A stretch of DNA of 21,707 nucleotides. It comes from Spirochaetota bacterium (GTDB lineage Bacteria; Spirochaetota; Spirochaetia; Treponematales; Breznakiellaceae). The position numbers and the translations under genes are program-made. The DNA lies in contig JAEXTK010000223.1 of assembly GCA_023406985.1 (NCBI GenBank), positions 1-21,707 of the forward strand. The letters run 5' to 3'. Shown here in pieces: positions 6,017 through 13,631 of the stretch (positions within the stretch are counted from its first letter, which is position 1; each line of letters starts with the position of its first letter). A model generated the notes under the pieces. That model was not told the origin of the DNA. It ran no database searches and saw only the letters and a program-made list of their open reading frames with translations.

Positions 6017-8184
6017 AAGGAGTTGTCCACGGCGGTGCCGAGGACGGCGGTCATCTCCGCCTCGTTGCGGTAGGTGGCGGCGCGGAAGGAATCGCGGTAA
6101 TCCTTGGCCCGGCTCCGGTACACCTGATCCTCGATCCACCGGCGCGTCTCCAGCACGCGCGCGAGTTCCTCCGAGAACGCCGCGGCGTCGATCGGCCGGC
6201 CGTCCGACAGGAGGCGGAGGATCGCCCAGGCGTGCGCGGCCAGGTCCGCGGGGTACGCGGCAGCCATGGCCTCGTACGCGGCGTGGACCTCGTCCCAGGA
6301 CGCGAGCTCTCCGCGGCCGATCCGGCCGCGGAGTTCGTCCACGCGGGAGGCGGGAGCGATCTGGCCGCCGAGGTTCACCCACTCGGTCTCGCGCCCCGGG
6401 GCGCACGCGGCGTCCAGCTCCGCCGCCATCGCCGCGAAGGAGCCGGACCGGCCCTCGAAATGGGTCATGAGGGCGCGGACCGCGTAGTAGCGGAGCATGT
6501 GGCGGTACGCCTTCCAGGCGCGGCGCGGCTTCATGACGACCGTCGGCCGGCCGTGCCGCTCGACGCCCTCGCCGAGCACCTCCAGGCGATCGACCTCGTC
6601 CGCGCTCCCGGTGAGGAGTTTTCGGCCGAGCGCCGCGAGAGCCGCGTCGTCCGGGACGCCGCCTTCGGCGGAAGCGCCGGCGGCGCCGGCGGCCTCCTTG
6701 GCGCGGAGGCCGGCCTGGCCGGTCCACCGCTCCATGAGGGCCATCGCGCGGAGGATCTCCTCGGCGGTGTCCGGCGCCAGGTATTCCGCCTCGATCCGCT
6801 GGACTTTGACGACGCGCTTGTCGCGGGCCGCGGCCTTCCAGGCGTTCCGCTCCAGGGCGTACATGTTGTACATCCAGAAGTAGGCGGGCATGACCTCCAG
6901 CCGATCGCGCGCGACGTCGTTGTTCACGAGGCTGAAGGGGAACGGGATGTTGAGCTCGTAGGGATAGTCGCCCTTCGCGATGAGGACGTAGCTCGCGAAG
7001 CGGCTGGAGTGCTTCAGCGTGACGCAGAGGCCCGGCCAGAATCCGCGGCCCGCGCGGATCTCGCCGTCGGGGGCGCGGCTGTTGTGGTTGGAGCCGACCG
7101 TGGCGCCGGCCGCCATGTTGGAGAGTCCCTGCACGAGGCTCGCGATGAGGAAAGAATTGTTGTGGTGCTGCTCGTGGGCCGGGAAGATGAGGTTGTTGAG
7201 CATCTCGCAGCAGGAGACGGTGGAGTTGTCGCCGAGCACCGAATGGATCAGGCGGGCCCCGTACTTCAGGCTGGAGTTGCGCCCCATGACGAAGCGCACC
7301 GCCTTGGACCCGTAGAAGACGCGGCTGCCGTAGCCGATGATGCCGTTCACGAGCTCCACGCCCTCGCCGATCTGCGTGGGCTCCGCCTCGCTCGAACTGA
7401 TCGTGAGGTTCTTGAGCTTGTTCGCGCCCTTGACGTAGGCGCACTCGCCGATGGCGACGTCCTTGAGGATGCCGACGCTCTTGATCACCGAGTACGATCC
7501 GATCGTGCCGTAGGCGCCGCGATCGCTGCCGTAGCGCTTCTGGGTCATCTCGGCGAGCGCGGCGACGAGGGCGGCGTCGTCTCGGTAGGCCGCCCACAGG
7601 TAGGCGTCCGCGCAGATCATGTCCGCGAAGGGCAGGATGGACCGGCCGCCGGCCTCGTTCATCACGTCGATCCAGACGCGCACGTCCTCGTCCTCGCCGT
7701 CCTTGAGGACGCCGTTGCCGAACTTGGCGTGGTTGGTGGCCTGCATCTCGTCGATCTTGGAGAGGATGACCGAGTCCCCGATGATGTAGTGGGAGATGTA
7801 GGCGCAGTCCTGGATGGAGCAATCGTCGCCGATGTCGCAGGAGATGACGGTGCTGTTGCGGATGCCCGCGCCGACCTTGAAGTCGTGGTGCTGGAGGACG
7901 ACGTCGCGGAGCGCGCCGATGCGGACGAGGCCGTAGAAGTTGGAGTTCCGGATGAGGTTCGGATCGAAGGGGTCCGAAACGAGGAAGTCGTCCCAATTCG
8001 CGCAGGCGTTGTCGTTCTTGACGAGGATTTCGATCTCCGTCGATTTGAGGCGGCGCCACGAGCGCGACGCGGCGCCGACCTGGCGGTTCCGGAGCCAATA
8101 CTCGTCCTCGCCGGGCGGAAGGTATTGGGCGGGCACGAAATCGTAGCCGTAGCGGGCGGAGGAGATGATCGAAACTTCCTTCAT
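5947..8184 (-). CDS. DUF4954 family protein (left-handed beta-helix-like)
   Basis: 745 residues. The first half (about 60-420) is rich in hexapeptide-like turns with regular small-residue/Ile spacing: VGAGIRNSTVISCDIGDDCSIQDCAYISHYIIGDSVIL, IGSYSVIKSVGILKDVAIGECAYVKGANKLKNLTI, LGDNSTVSCCEMLNN. This is the signature of a left-handed beta-helix as in sugar-nucleotide acyltransferases. The second half is helical. I recognise it as the DUF4954 family; its function is unknown and I do not infer a reaction, although a carbohydrate- or nucleotide-linked role would suit the fold. The ATG at 8184 has no Shine-Dalgarno; a TATAAT ends 8 bases upstream, suggesting a leaderless or near-leaderless mRNA. 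It is divergent from the Gate protein gene. Its last 22 codons are duplicated 2 kb away. Confidence 0.85.
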   Translation of the reverse strand: MKEVSIISSARYGYDFVPAQYLPPGEDEYWLRNRQVGAASRSWRRLKSTEIEILVKNDNACANWDDFLVSDPFDPNLIRNSNFYGLVRIGALRDVVLQHHDFKVGAGIRNSTVISCDIGDDCSIQDCAYISHYIIGDSVILSKIDEMQATNHAKFGNGVLKDGEDEDVRVWIDVMNEAGGRSILPFADMICADAYLWAAYRDDAALVAALAEMTQKRYGSDRGAYGTIGSYSVIKSVGILKDVAIGECAYVKGANKLKNLTISSSEAEPTQIGEGVELVNGIIGYGSRVFYGSKAVRFVMGRNSSLKYGARLIHSVLGDNSTVSCCEMLNNLIFPAHEQHHNNSFLIASLVQGLSNMAAGATVGSNHNSRAPDGEIRAGRGFWPGLCVTLKHSSRFASYVLIAKGDYPYELNIPFPFSLVNNDVARDRLEVMPAYFWMYNMYALERNAWKAAARDKRVVKVQRIEAEYLAPDTAEEILRAMALMERWTGQAGLRAKEAAGAAGASAEGGVPDDAALAALGRKLLTGSADEVDRLEVLGEGVERHGRPTVVMKPRRAWKAYRHMLRYYAVRALMTHFEGRSGSFAAMAAELDAACAPGRETEWVNLGGQIAPASRVDELRGRIGRGELASWDEVHAAYEAMAAAYPADLAAHAWAILRLLSDGRPIDAAAFSEELARVLETRRWIEDQVYRSRAKDYRDSFRAATYRNEAEMTAVLGTAVDNSFVKLAKKETAAFAARVEAAAARL

Positions 8185-8192
8185 AGGGCACC

Positions 8193-8246
8193 ATTATAGC
8201 GCCAACTCGCTCAAGCTTGACAAGACAAGGTGATTAAACATTTAAT
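8193..8246. promoter_or_regulatory. Overlapping divergent promoters sharing the -35 region
   Basis: On the minus strand, TTGTCA (8223-8218) and TATAAT (8198-8193) are 19 bp apart and point to a start at or next to the DUF4954 ATG (8184). On the plus strand, TTGACA (8217-8222) and TTTAAT (8241-8246) are 18 bp apart and point to a start at or next to the ATG at 8254. The two -35 hexamers overlap by five bases, so the promoters should be mutually exclusive. A 10-bp palindrome TCAAGCTTGA (8211-8220) overlaps both -35 elements and could bind a dimeric regulator. Confidence 0.6.
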
Positions 8247-8253
8247 AGCCGCC

Positions 8254-9219
8254 ATGGATCATCCATCCGTCATCGGTCGCGTCGCGGCCGCGGCCGTTCG
8301 GGCCATCCGCCCGGCCCTCTCCACGACACGCTTCCTGGTGACGGTCATGGTGCCCGTTTCGTTGGCGGTGCTCTTCCTGGACCGCTCAGGCACCCTCGCC
8401 TTCCTGGCCGCCTGGCTCCAGCCCTGCATGCGCCTCCTCGGCCTCTCCGGCGAATCGTCCCTCGTGTTCCTGAGCGGGGCGCTCCTCAACAACTATTCCG
8501 CGATCGCCGTCATCGGCACCCTGGACCTCTCGGGCCGAGAAGTCGCCATCCTCGCGGTGATGTGTCTCATCTGCCACAACCTCATCGTGGAGTGCGCCGT
8601 CATGCGCAAGACGGGATCGTCCGTCGCCAAGATGGTGTTTCTCCGCCTCGGAACGGCGGTCTTCGCCGCGGCGGTCCTCAACCGCATCCTGCCGCCGGAA
8701 ATGGGAACCGCCGCGGCCGCAGGCGCAGCGGCAGGGGGAACCCTCGCGCCGGCCGCCTTCTCCTCCCTGCTCCCGGCCTGGGCCGCGGACTCGGGCCTCC
8801 TCATCCTCAAGATCGCGATCATCGTCCTGGGCCTCATGATCGCGCAGAAAATAATGGAAGAATTCGGCTTCATGGAGCTCCTCGCGAAGTTCACCGCCCC
8901 CCTCATGGCGGTCTTCGGCCTGCCCGGCTCCGCCGGCTTCCTCTGGATCGTCTCCAACGTCGTCGGCTTGGCCTACGGCGCGGGCATCATGATCGAACGG
9001 GCGGAATCCGGGAAACTGTCGCAATCGGAAGGCGATCTCTTCAACCACCACGCGGGGATCAGCCATTCCCTCCTGGAAGACACCCTCCTCTACGCGGCCA
9101 TCGGCGTGGGCGCCTTCTGGCTCATCGTGCCGCGCGTCGTGCTCGCGATCGTCATCGTCTGGCTCGAGCGTCTCCGCCGCATCCTCTTCCGTCGATCCTT
9201 CAGGGTCGGCACCATCTAG
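8254..9219 (+). CDS. Nucleoside-recognition (Gate) domain membrane protein
   Basis: 321 residues from the ATG at 8254; a GTG at 8230 would add eight residues but lies between the -35 and -10 of the likely promoter. About eight hydrophobic helices are visible. The FLSGALLNNYSAIAVIGTL and VSNVVGLAYGAGIMIE segments match the Gate domain found in nucleoside transporters, FeoB and spore-maturation proteins. Near the C-terminus, DLFNHHAGISHSLLEDTLLYAAIGV is a striking polar, His-rich stretch ahead of the last membrane helix. The protein probably moves or senses a small solute across the inner membrane; the substrate is unknown. No Shine-Dalgarno is present, and a TTTAAT ends 7 bases upstream, so translation may be leaderless. 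The kinase gene begins 2 bp after its stop, so the two may be cotranscribed. Confidence 0.75.
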   Translation: MDHPSVIGRVAAAAVRAIRPALSTTRFLVTVMVPVSLAVLFLDRSGTLAFLAAWLQPCMRLLGLSGESSLVFLSGALLNNYSAIAVIGTLDLSGREVAILAVMCLICHNLIVECAVMRKTGSSVAKMVFLRLGTAVFAAAVLNRILPPEMGTAAAAGAAAGGTLAPAAFSSLLPAWAADSGLLILKIAIIVLGLMIAQKIMEEFGFMELLAKFTAPLMAVFGLPGSAGFLWIVSNVVGLAYGAGIMIERAESGKLSQSEGDLFNHHAGISHSLLEDTLLYAAIGVGAFWLIVPRVVLAIVIVWLERLRRILFRRSFRVGTI

Positions 9220-9221
9220 CG

Positions 9222-11099
9222 ATGGGAACGGCTCGCCCCGGCCGTTTTTTCTATCGACTCCTCGGAGCCTTCCTCCTCGCGGGCGTGGTTCCCACCCTGA
9301 TCGCCTCCTTCGCCCTCGGACTCGCCTCCCGCTCCGTCCTGGAGCGGAGCCTCGTGGAGCGCGCGGACGCGGCGGCCCTCCTCGCGGCGGGGTCCCTGCG
9401 CGCATCGCTGGAAACCTGGGCCGCGGCGGTCATCGAACTTTCCGCCGACCCCGCGGTGGTCGACTTCCTCGTCGCCGAAGCCGATCCGCTCACCGGCGAC
9501 CGCGAGCCGGGCAGGACGGCCGACGCGAACCGGCGCCTCTACGCGGCGGCCCGCCCGAGCCGGGCCTCGGTGTACCTCGTCCCCGCCCGCGGCAAGGCGC
9601 TCGGCACGGAGCCGGTGCCGATCTCCTACGCCGACGCCGCCTACGCGTCCTGGGGCATCCGCGGCGCCCTCGCCCGGGCCGTCGGACAGCCGGCGCCGGC
9701 CACGCCCGGCATCGACGCGAATCCCCTGACCGCGGTGACGGCCTTCGGGAGGCCGCACGCGGACGAAGCCGCCGCCGTCTCCCTGGCCATCGGCCGCGCC
9801 GTGCCCGCCCTTCCCCGCCCCGAGGGCCCCGCGGGCTACCTCATCATCGATCTCAAGCGGCAGGCCTTCGCGGAATTGCTCCCCGGCGCCAAGGAAGCCT
9901 TCACCGAACTGGAAATCCTGGACGCGAGCGGCTGCATCCTGTACGACCTCAACCGGCCGCATCGGGAGGGGGAGTTCGACGAGGAGGCCGCGGCCATCGA
10001 CGGAGCGCGGATAGACCGCGACCTCGGCCGCATCCTGGCGGGCGCCGCGGTGGGCGGAGGCCTCAGGCTCGCCGCTTACCAGCCCATCACGCCGCTGGAA
10101 GCCCAGCTCGCCGGGCTGCGGGCGGTCTCCCTGCTCGCGGGCATCTTCAGCGCCGGCGCCGCCCTGGTCCTGTCCGTCCTCCTCTCCCGTTCCATCTCGG
10201 CCCCCGTGCACCGCCTGGTCCAGGTCATGGGCCAGGTGGAGGGCGGCGACCTCGGGGCGCGCCTGCCGGTCCGGCGGCAAGACGAACTCGGCGCCCTCGT
10301 GCGGAGCTTCAACCGCATGGTCGCCCGGGTGGAGCGGCTCGTGGACGAGACCATCGAGCAGCATCGCCTGCTCAGGACGGCCGAGACGCGGGCCCTGCAG
10401 GCCCGCATCGACCCCCATTTCCTCTACAACACCCTCAACTCCATCAAGTCGATCGCCCGGCTGCGCGGCGTGGAGGAGATCGCCGTCATCGTGACCCGGC
10501 TCGGCCGCCTCCTGCGCGCGGGCTTCGCGGTGGAGGGCGAGTTCTCCAGCTTGGAGGAGGACTTGGAACTCGCGCGGAGCTACCTGGAGATCCAGGCCAT
10601 CCGCTATCCCGGCCGCTTCTCCTTCGAGCTGGAGGCCGAGAGCGCGGTCCTCGCCGTGCCGGTGCCGCGGCTCGCCATCCAGCCCATCGTGGAGAATTCG
10701 GTGGTCCACGGCCTGGAAAAGCGGGTCGCTCCCGGCCGCCTCTGGGTGCGGGCCCGGCGAGCGGGCGACGACGTGATCGTGGAGGTGGAGGACGACGGCG
10801 TCGGCATCGACGACGACCGCCTGGAGAAACTGCAAGCCGCCCTCCGCGCGGCCGAAGCCTATGCCCCCACGGTCGCCGCCGCCGGGTCGCCCGCCGCGGG
10901 TCCGGCAGCCGCGGCGAGCGCCGCAGCCTCCAAGCCCGTCGATGCCGCGTCGGCGGGCATCGCCCTCGCGAACACGCACCGGCGCCTCCGCCTCCTCTTC
11001 GGCCGCCGCTACGGGCTCGCCATAGAGGGCCGGGAAGGCGGCGGGGTGCGGACGACGATCCGCGTGCCGTTCCGGAGCGAAGGAGGGTCCCCATGCTGA
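9222..11099 (+). CDS. YesM/LytS-type sensor histidine kinase
   Basis: 625 residues. TM1 at about 8-32, an extracytoplasmic sensor region (about 33-295), TM2 (about 297-322), HAMP (about 323-375), then a His_kinase domain with IDPHFLYNTLNSIKSIA (phosphoacceptor His399) and a HATPase domain: N-box PIVENSVVHGL (Asn492), G1 box DDGVGID (524-530), G2 box GIALANTHRRL (579-589). Between G1 and G2 the ATP lid carries an unusual Ala/Pro/Gly-rich insertion (about 545-577). It should phosphorylate the AraC-type regulator whose start overlaps its stop by 7 bp. The ATG at 9222 lies 2 bp after the preceding stop with no good Shine-Dalgarno, which suggests translational coupling; an open frame continues upstream to 8562, but that part is a shadow of the Gate gene. 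Its likely sensing partner is the AfuA-like lipoprotein at 11904-12956, by analogy with HptA-HptS. Confidence 0.93.
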   Translation: MGTARPGRFFYRLLGAFLLAGVVPTLIASFALGLASRSVLERSLVERADAAALLAAGSLRASLETWAAAVIELSADPAVVDFLVAEADPLTGDREPGRTADANRRLYAAARPSRASVYLVPARGKALGTEPVPISYADAAYASWGIRGALARAVGQPAPATPGIDANPLTAVTAFGRPHADEAAAVSLAIGRAVPALPRPEGPAGYLIIDLKRQAFAELLPGAKEAFTELEILDASGCILYDLNRPHREGEFDEEAAAIDGARIDRDLGRILAGAAVGGGLRLAAYQPITPLEAQLAGLRAVSLLAGIFSAGAALVLSVLLSRSISAPVHRLVQVMGQVEGGDLGARLPVRRQDELGALVRSFNRMVARVERLVDETIEQHRLLRTAETRALQARIDPHFLYNTLNSIKSIARLRGVEEIAVIVTRLGRLLRAGFAVEGEFSSLEEDLELARSYLEIQAIRYPGRFSFELEAESAVLAVPVPRLAIQPIVENSVVHGLEKRVAPGRLWVRARRAGDDVIVEVEDDGVGIDDDRLEKLQAALRAAEAYAPTVAAAGSPAAGPAAAASAAASKPVDAASAGIALANTHRRLRLLFGRRYGLAIEGREGGGVRTTIRVPFRSEGGSPC

Positions 11100-11890
11100 A
11101 GGTCGTGCTCGTGGAGGACGAGGATGCGTTCCTCCAGGAATTGGCCTTCGCCACGCCCTGGGAAGACTGGGGCTGCATCGTCGTCGGCCGCGCCCAGGAC
11201 GGCGAGAGCGGTCTCCGCCTCATCCGCGAACAGAGGCCGGACATCGTGCTCACCGACATCAGGATGCCGCTCATGGACGGGCTCCAGCTCGCGGAGGCGG
11301 CCCGGACGGAGTTCGGCGAGGCCGCGCCCGAGTTCATCATCATCTCCGGCTACGGCGACTTCGAATACGCGCGGAGCGCGCTCAAGCTCGGCGTGCGCAA
11401 CTACCTGCTCAAGCCCTTGGACGACGAGGAGCTCGCCGCGAGCGTGGCGCGGATCGCCGCCGACCGGGAAACGCGGCGCGGCCGCGATCGCCTGGACCGC
11501 ATCCTGGACGAGGGCCGGCGGAGCGCCCTCATGCTCTTCCGTGAGTACGAGATGGACCGCCGCGAAGACTCGCAGTACCGCTACGTGCGGGCCGCGGTCC
11601 AACGCATCCACGAGGCCTACCAGCGGGAGCTCTCCGTGGAAGAAGAAGCGACGCGGCTTTCCATTTCGGCGGGCTACCTCTCCCGGGTCTTCAAGAAGGA
11701 GACGGGTTACACCTTCACCGACTACCTCATGTATTACCGGGTCAAGCGCGCGGCGGAACTCTTGCGGAGCGGGACCCTGCGCATAGCGGAAGTCGCGGAC
11801 CTGGTCGGCTACGGAGACCAGCGCTATTTCAGCCAGATCTTCAAGCGCATCGTCGGCCTCACGCCGACCCAGTTCAAGGAAGGCCTGTAG
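11093..11890 (+). CDS. AraC-type response regulator (YesN/HptR-like)
   Basis: 265 residues. Receiver domain at 1-120 with acidic pair Glu8/Asp9, phosphoacceptor Asp55 in LTDIRMP, switch Ser in ISGYGDFEYA, and conserved Lys in LLKPLDD. A short linker leads to an AraC-type double helix-turn-helix (about 160-262): VEEEATRLSISAGYLSRVFKKETGYTFTDYL, then IAEVADLVGYGDQRYFSQIFKRIVGLTPTQFK. AAGGAGGG lies upstream of the ATG, which overlaps the kinase stop (ATGCTGA). YesM/YesN-type pairs typically activate an adjacent CUT1 transporter operon; the convergent operon ending 13 bp away is the obvious candidate. An inverted repeat upstream of that operon (16847-16861) is a possible but unproven binding site. 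Confidence 0.95.
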   Translation: MLKVVLVEDEDAFLQELAFATPWEDWGCIVVGRAQDGESGLRLIREQRPDIVLTDIRMPLMDGLQLAEAARTEFGEAAPEFIIISGYGDFEYARSALKLGVRNYLLKPLDDEELAASVARIAADRETRRGRDRLDRILDEGRRSALMLFREYEMDRREDSQYRYVRAAVQRIHEAYQRELSVEEEATRLSISAGYLSRVFKKETGYTFTDYLMYYRVKRAAELLRSGTLRIAEVADLVGYGDQRYFSQIFKRIVGLTPTQFKEGL

Positions 11891-11904
11891 GCGGGGGACC
11901 GCCT
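11889..11904. terminator. Minimal hairpin between convergent genes
   Basis: GGCGG (11890-11894) pairs with CCGCC (11899-11903) around a GGGA loop, with a flanking A-T pair. It fills the 13-bp gap between the response-regulator stop and the lipoprotein stop and overlaps the edge of each stop codon. It could act in both directions but has no U-tract. Confidence 0.35.
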
Positions 11905-12956
11905 CAGCGGGACATCCGCCGCCGCCATTCGCTCAAGACGCGGTCCCGTTCGCGCGCGGCGCTTTTCCGGTCGTAGCCCACCAGGCGGAGGCGATCCAGG
12001 GGAGGCGCCCCCGCGGGCGCCGGAACGTCGGGACGCACGCTGCGGCGCGACCAGCGTTCCCGGACTATGGTCTGGACTTCCCCGCTCAGGACGAAGTCGA
12101 TGAATTCCTCCGCCTCCCGCCGGTGGGGAGCGGACGCGATCAGGGCCACACCGTCGGGGACCGCGCTCGTGCCCTCCGCGGGATAGACGAATTCGAGGTC
12201 TCCGCCGAGCCGTACCACCGAAAGCGCCGCCGTCTCAAAGCTGATGCCCGCGAAATACTCTCCCGCGGCGACCCCGCCGTAGACCGCCTCGGATTCGCCG
12301 AGGGTCACCCCCGCGATGGCCGGCCGCAGTTCATCGATGAAGGCCCAGGCCTCCGCGGTGCCGATCGGCCCGTCGGCGAGGCCCGGCGCAGGCGCCGAGA
12401 GCGCGCGGAGCAGGGTGATGAGCGCGGTGTAGGCCGACCCCGAACGCTCCGGATCGGCGAAGGCGACGCGGCCGCGAAGGAAGGGGCGCGCCAGATCCCG
12501 CCAGGCGGCCGGACGCTCTTCCGCCGGCACGAGGGCCCGGTTGTAGACGATGACCATGGGGATCACCGTGAAGCCCGTCCAGAGGCCGTCGGGATCCTTG
12601 AACGCGGCGGGGATGGCCGCGTCCTCCTTGGATCGATACGGGGCGAAGAGTTCCCGCGCCGAATCGAGCGACTCGGCCCCGCCGCCCCAGAGCACGTCCG
12701 CCCGCGGAGAGGCCGCCTCCGCCTTGAGCCGCACGAGCAATTCGCCGGTGCCCGCGCTCGTCACGGAGGCGGCGATGCCGGTCCGCTGGCGGAATTCCTT
12801 CACCACGAAGGCGGTCATGTCGTCGGGGTGGGGAGAATAGATCGTGAGGCGCCGCCGCGCGTCGCCGACGGAGGCGTCGCGGCCGACGCACCCTGGGACG
12901 GCGAGGAGCGCGGCGAGCAGGAGGGCCGCCGCGGCCGCTCGGCTCCCCCGCCTCAT
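11904..12956 (-). CDS. AfuA/HptA-like substrate-binding lipoprotein, probable kinase partner
   Basis: 350 residues. Lipoprotein signal with lipobox AVPGC (Cys23), then a class II binding fold: LTIYSPHPDDMTAFVVKEFRQRTGI, TGELLVRLKAEAASPRADVLWGGG, FADPERSGSAYTALITLL. It is homologous to the product of 93-1100, and both belong to the AfuA/FbpA group, some members of which bind hexose phosphates. No permease or ATPase of that class is next to it. Instead it is the last gene of a CUT1 sugar transporter operon and faces a YesM-type kinase and AraC-type regulator. In S. aureus, HptA of this family feeds the HptS kinase, so I infer a membrane-tethered ligand sensor rather than an uptake component. 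Its ATG overlaps the HAD stop (ATGA), indicating translational coupling. The ligand, possibly a phosphorylated sugar, is not established by the sequence. Confidence 0.85.
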   Translation of the reverse strand: MRRGSRAAAAALLLAALLAVPGCVGRDASVGDARRRLTIYSPHPDDMTAFVVKEFRQRTGIAASVTSAGTGELLVRLKAEAASPRADVLWGGGAESLDSARELFAPYRSKEDAAIPAAFKDPDGLWTGFTVIPMVIVYNRALVPAEERPAAWRDLARPFLRGRVAFADPERSGSAYTALITLLRALSAPAPGLADGPIGTAEAWAFIDELRPAIAGVTLGESEAVYGGVAAGEYFAGISFETAALSVVRLGGDLEFVYPAEGTSAVPDGVALIASAPHRREAEEFIDFVLSGEVQTIVRERWSRRSVRPDVPAPAGAPPLDRLRLVGYDRKSAARERDRVLSEWRRRMSR

Positions 12957-13627
12957 GTCGCGAGGGCTCCGATGAGGGACAGTTCCTCGCGGAGCCCCGC
13001 GGCCCCCTGGAAGTGGTGGACCGCGAGGCCGAGCTGGGCCGCGGCCGCCACGTTCGCCGGGGCGTCGTCCACGAAGAAGGCATCGGCCGCGGCGACGGCC
13101 TCGTGAGCGAGGATGTGCTTCCAGAACGCGGCCGCGGGCTTCGCCTTCCCGATGAGGTGGGAGGCGTAGACGGCCCGGAAGCAGTCGTAGTCGCCGCGCG
13201 AGCGGTGGATCTCGTAGTGGGCGCCCAGCGTGTTGGTGCCGCAGACGACGCGGAAGGCCGCGGCGGTGAGCTCGGCGATGAGCGCGGCCACCGCCTCGTC
13301 CCGCTCGGGCCGGAAGCGGCGGCCCCAGAGGTCCACGGGCCGGCCGTCCTCCCGCCGCGCGACGCGTACGCCGCGCCCCGGGAAGAGCCGGCCGGCGCGG
13401 TCTTCGAACCGGTTCCAGAATGCGTCGGCGGTGAGCGTGCCTTCCTGGATGGCGAGGACGTCGCCCGCGTTGTAGGGCGATTCGCCGTCTGCGCTCACCG
13501 CTCCCGCCGCGGCGAAGAACTCGGCGACCGAGAGGCCGAGGTCGGCCGCCATGGCGCTCACGCAGTGCACGTTGCCGCAGACCACGTCGCCCATGTCGAA
13601 GATGTAAAGCCGAGGTGCGTTTTTCAA
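12953..13627 (-). CDS. HAD-superfamily sugar-phosphate phosphatase-like hydrolase
   Basis: 224 residues. Motif I is FDMGDVV with nucleophile Asp11; the usual second Asp (+2) is Gly, as in YihX-type HAD phosphatases. Motif II Thr is in VVCGTNT, motif III Lys in IGKAKPAAAFW, and motif IV is FFVDDAPANV. A helical cap lies between motifs I and II (about 20-115). Family members commonly dephosphorylate sugar phosphates such as glucose 1-phosphate, which suits its place behind two CUT1 permease genes. It starts with TTG at 13627: the frame fits the expected N-terminus, GGAAAGGA is just upstream, and the preceding permease stop is 4 bp away. Absence of the +2 Asp favours phosphatase over mutase only weakly. 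Substrate unknown. Confidence 0.87.
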   Translation of the reverse strand: MKNAPRLYIFDMGDVVCGNVHCVSAMAADLGLSVAEFFAAAGAVSADGESPYNAGDVLAIQEGTLTADAFWNRFEDRAGRLFPGRGVRVARREDGRPVDLWGRRFRPERDEAVAALIAELTAAAFRVVCGTNTLGAHYEIHRSRGDYDCFRAVYASHLIGKAKPAAAFWKHILAHEAVAAADAFFVDDAPANVAAAAQLGLAVHHFQGAAGLREELSLIGALAT

Positions 13628-13631
13628 TCGA

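Noticed and set aside
6232..8199. A 655-codon open frame on the plus strand opposite the DUF4954 gene
   Set aside because: Composition is Arg/Ala/Asp/Val-biased with no recognisable motif; it is the antisense shadow of a well-supported gene in GC-rich DNA. The same applies to long frames at 6-1202, 2787-3845, 8386-9405, 9216-10979, 12123-13106, 13755-15167, 15256-16797, 16810-18498 and 18499-19944.
8230..8253. GTG start for the Gate protein
   Set aside because: It lies between the likely -35 and -10 of its own promoter and lacks a ribosome site; the ATG at 8254 coincides with the predicted transcript start.
8562..9221. Upstream extension of the sensor kinase frame
   Set aside because: The frame is open but lies entirely inside the Gate-protein gene in another frame, and its translation is Arg/Pro-rich. 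The membrane helix begins just after the ATG at 9222.
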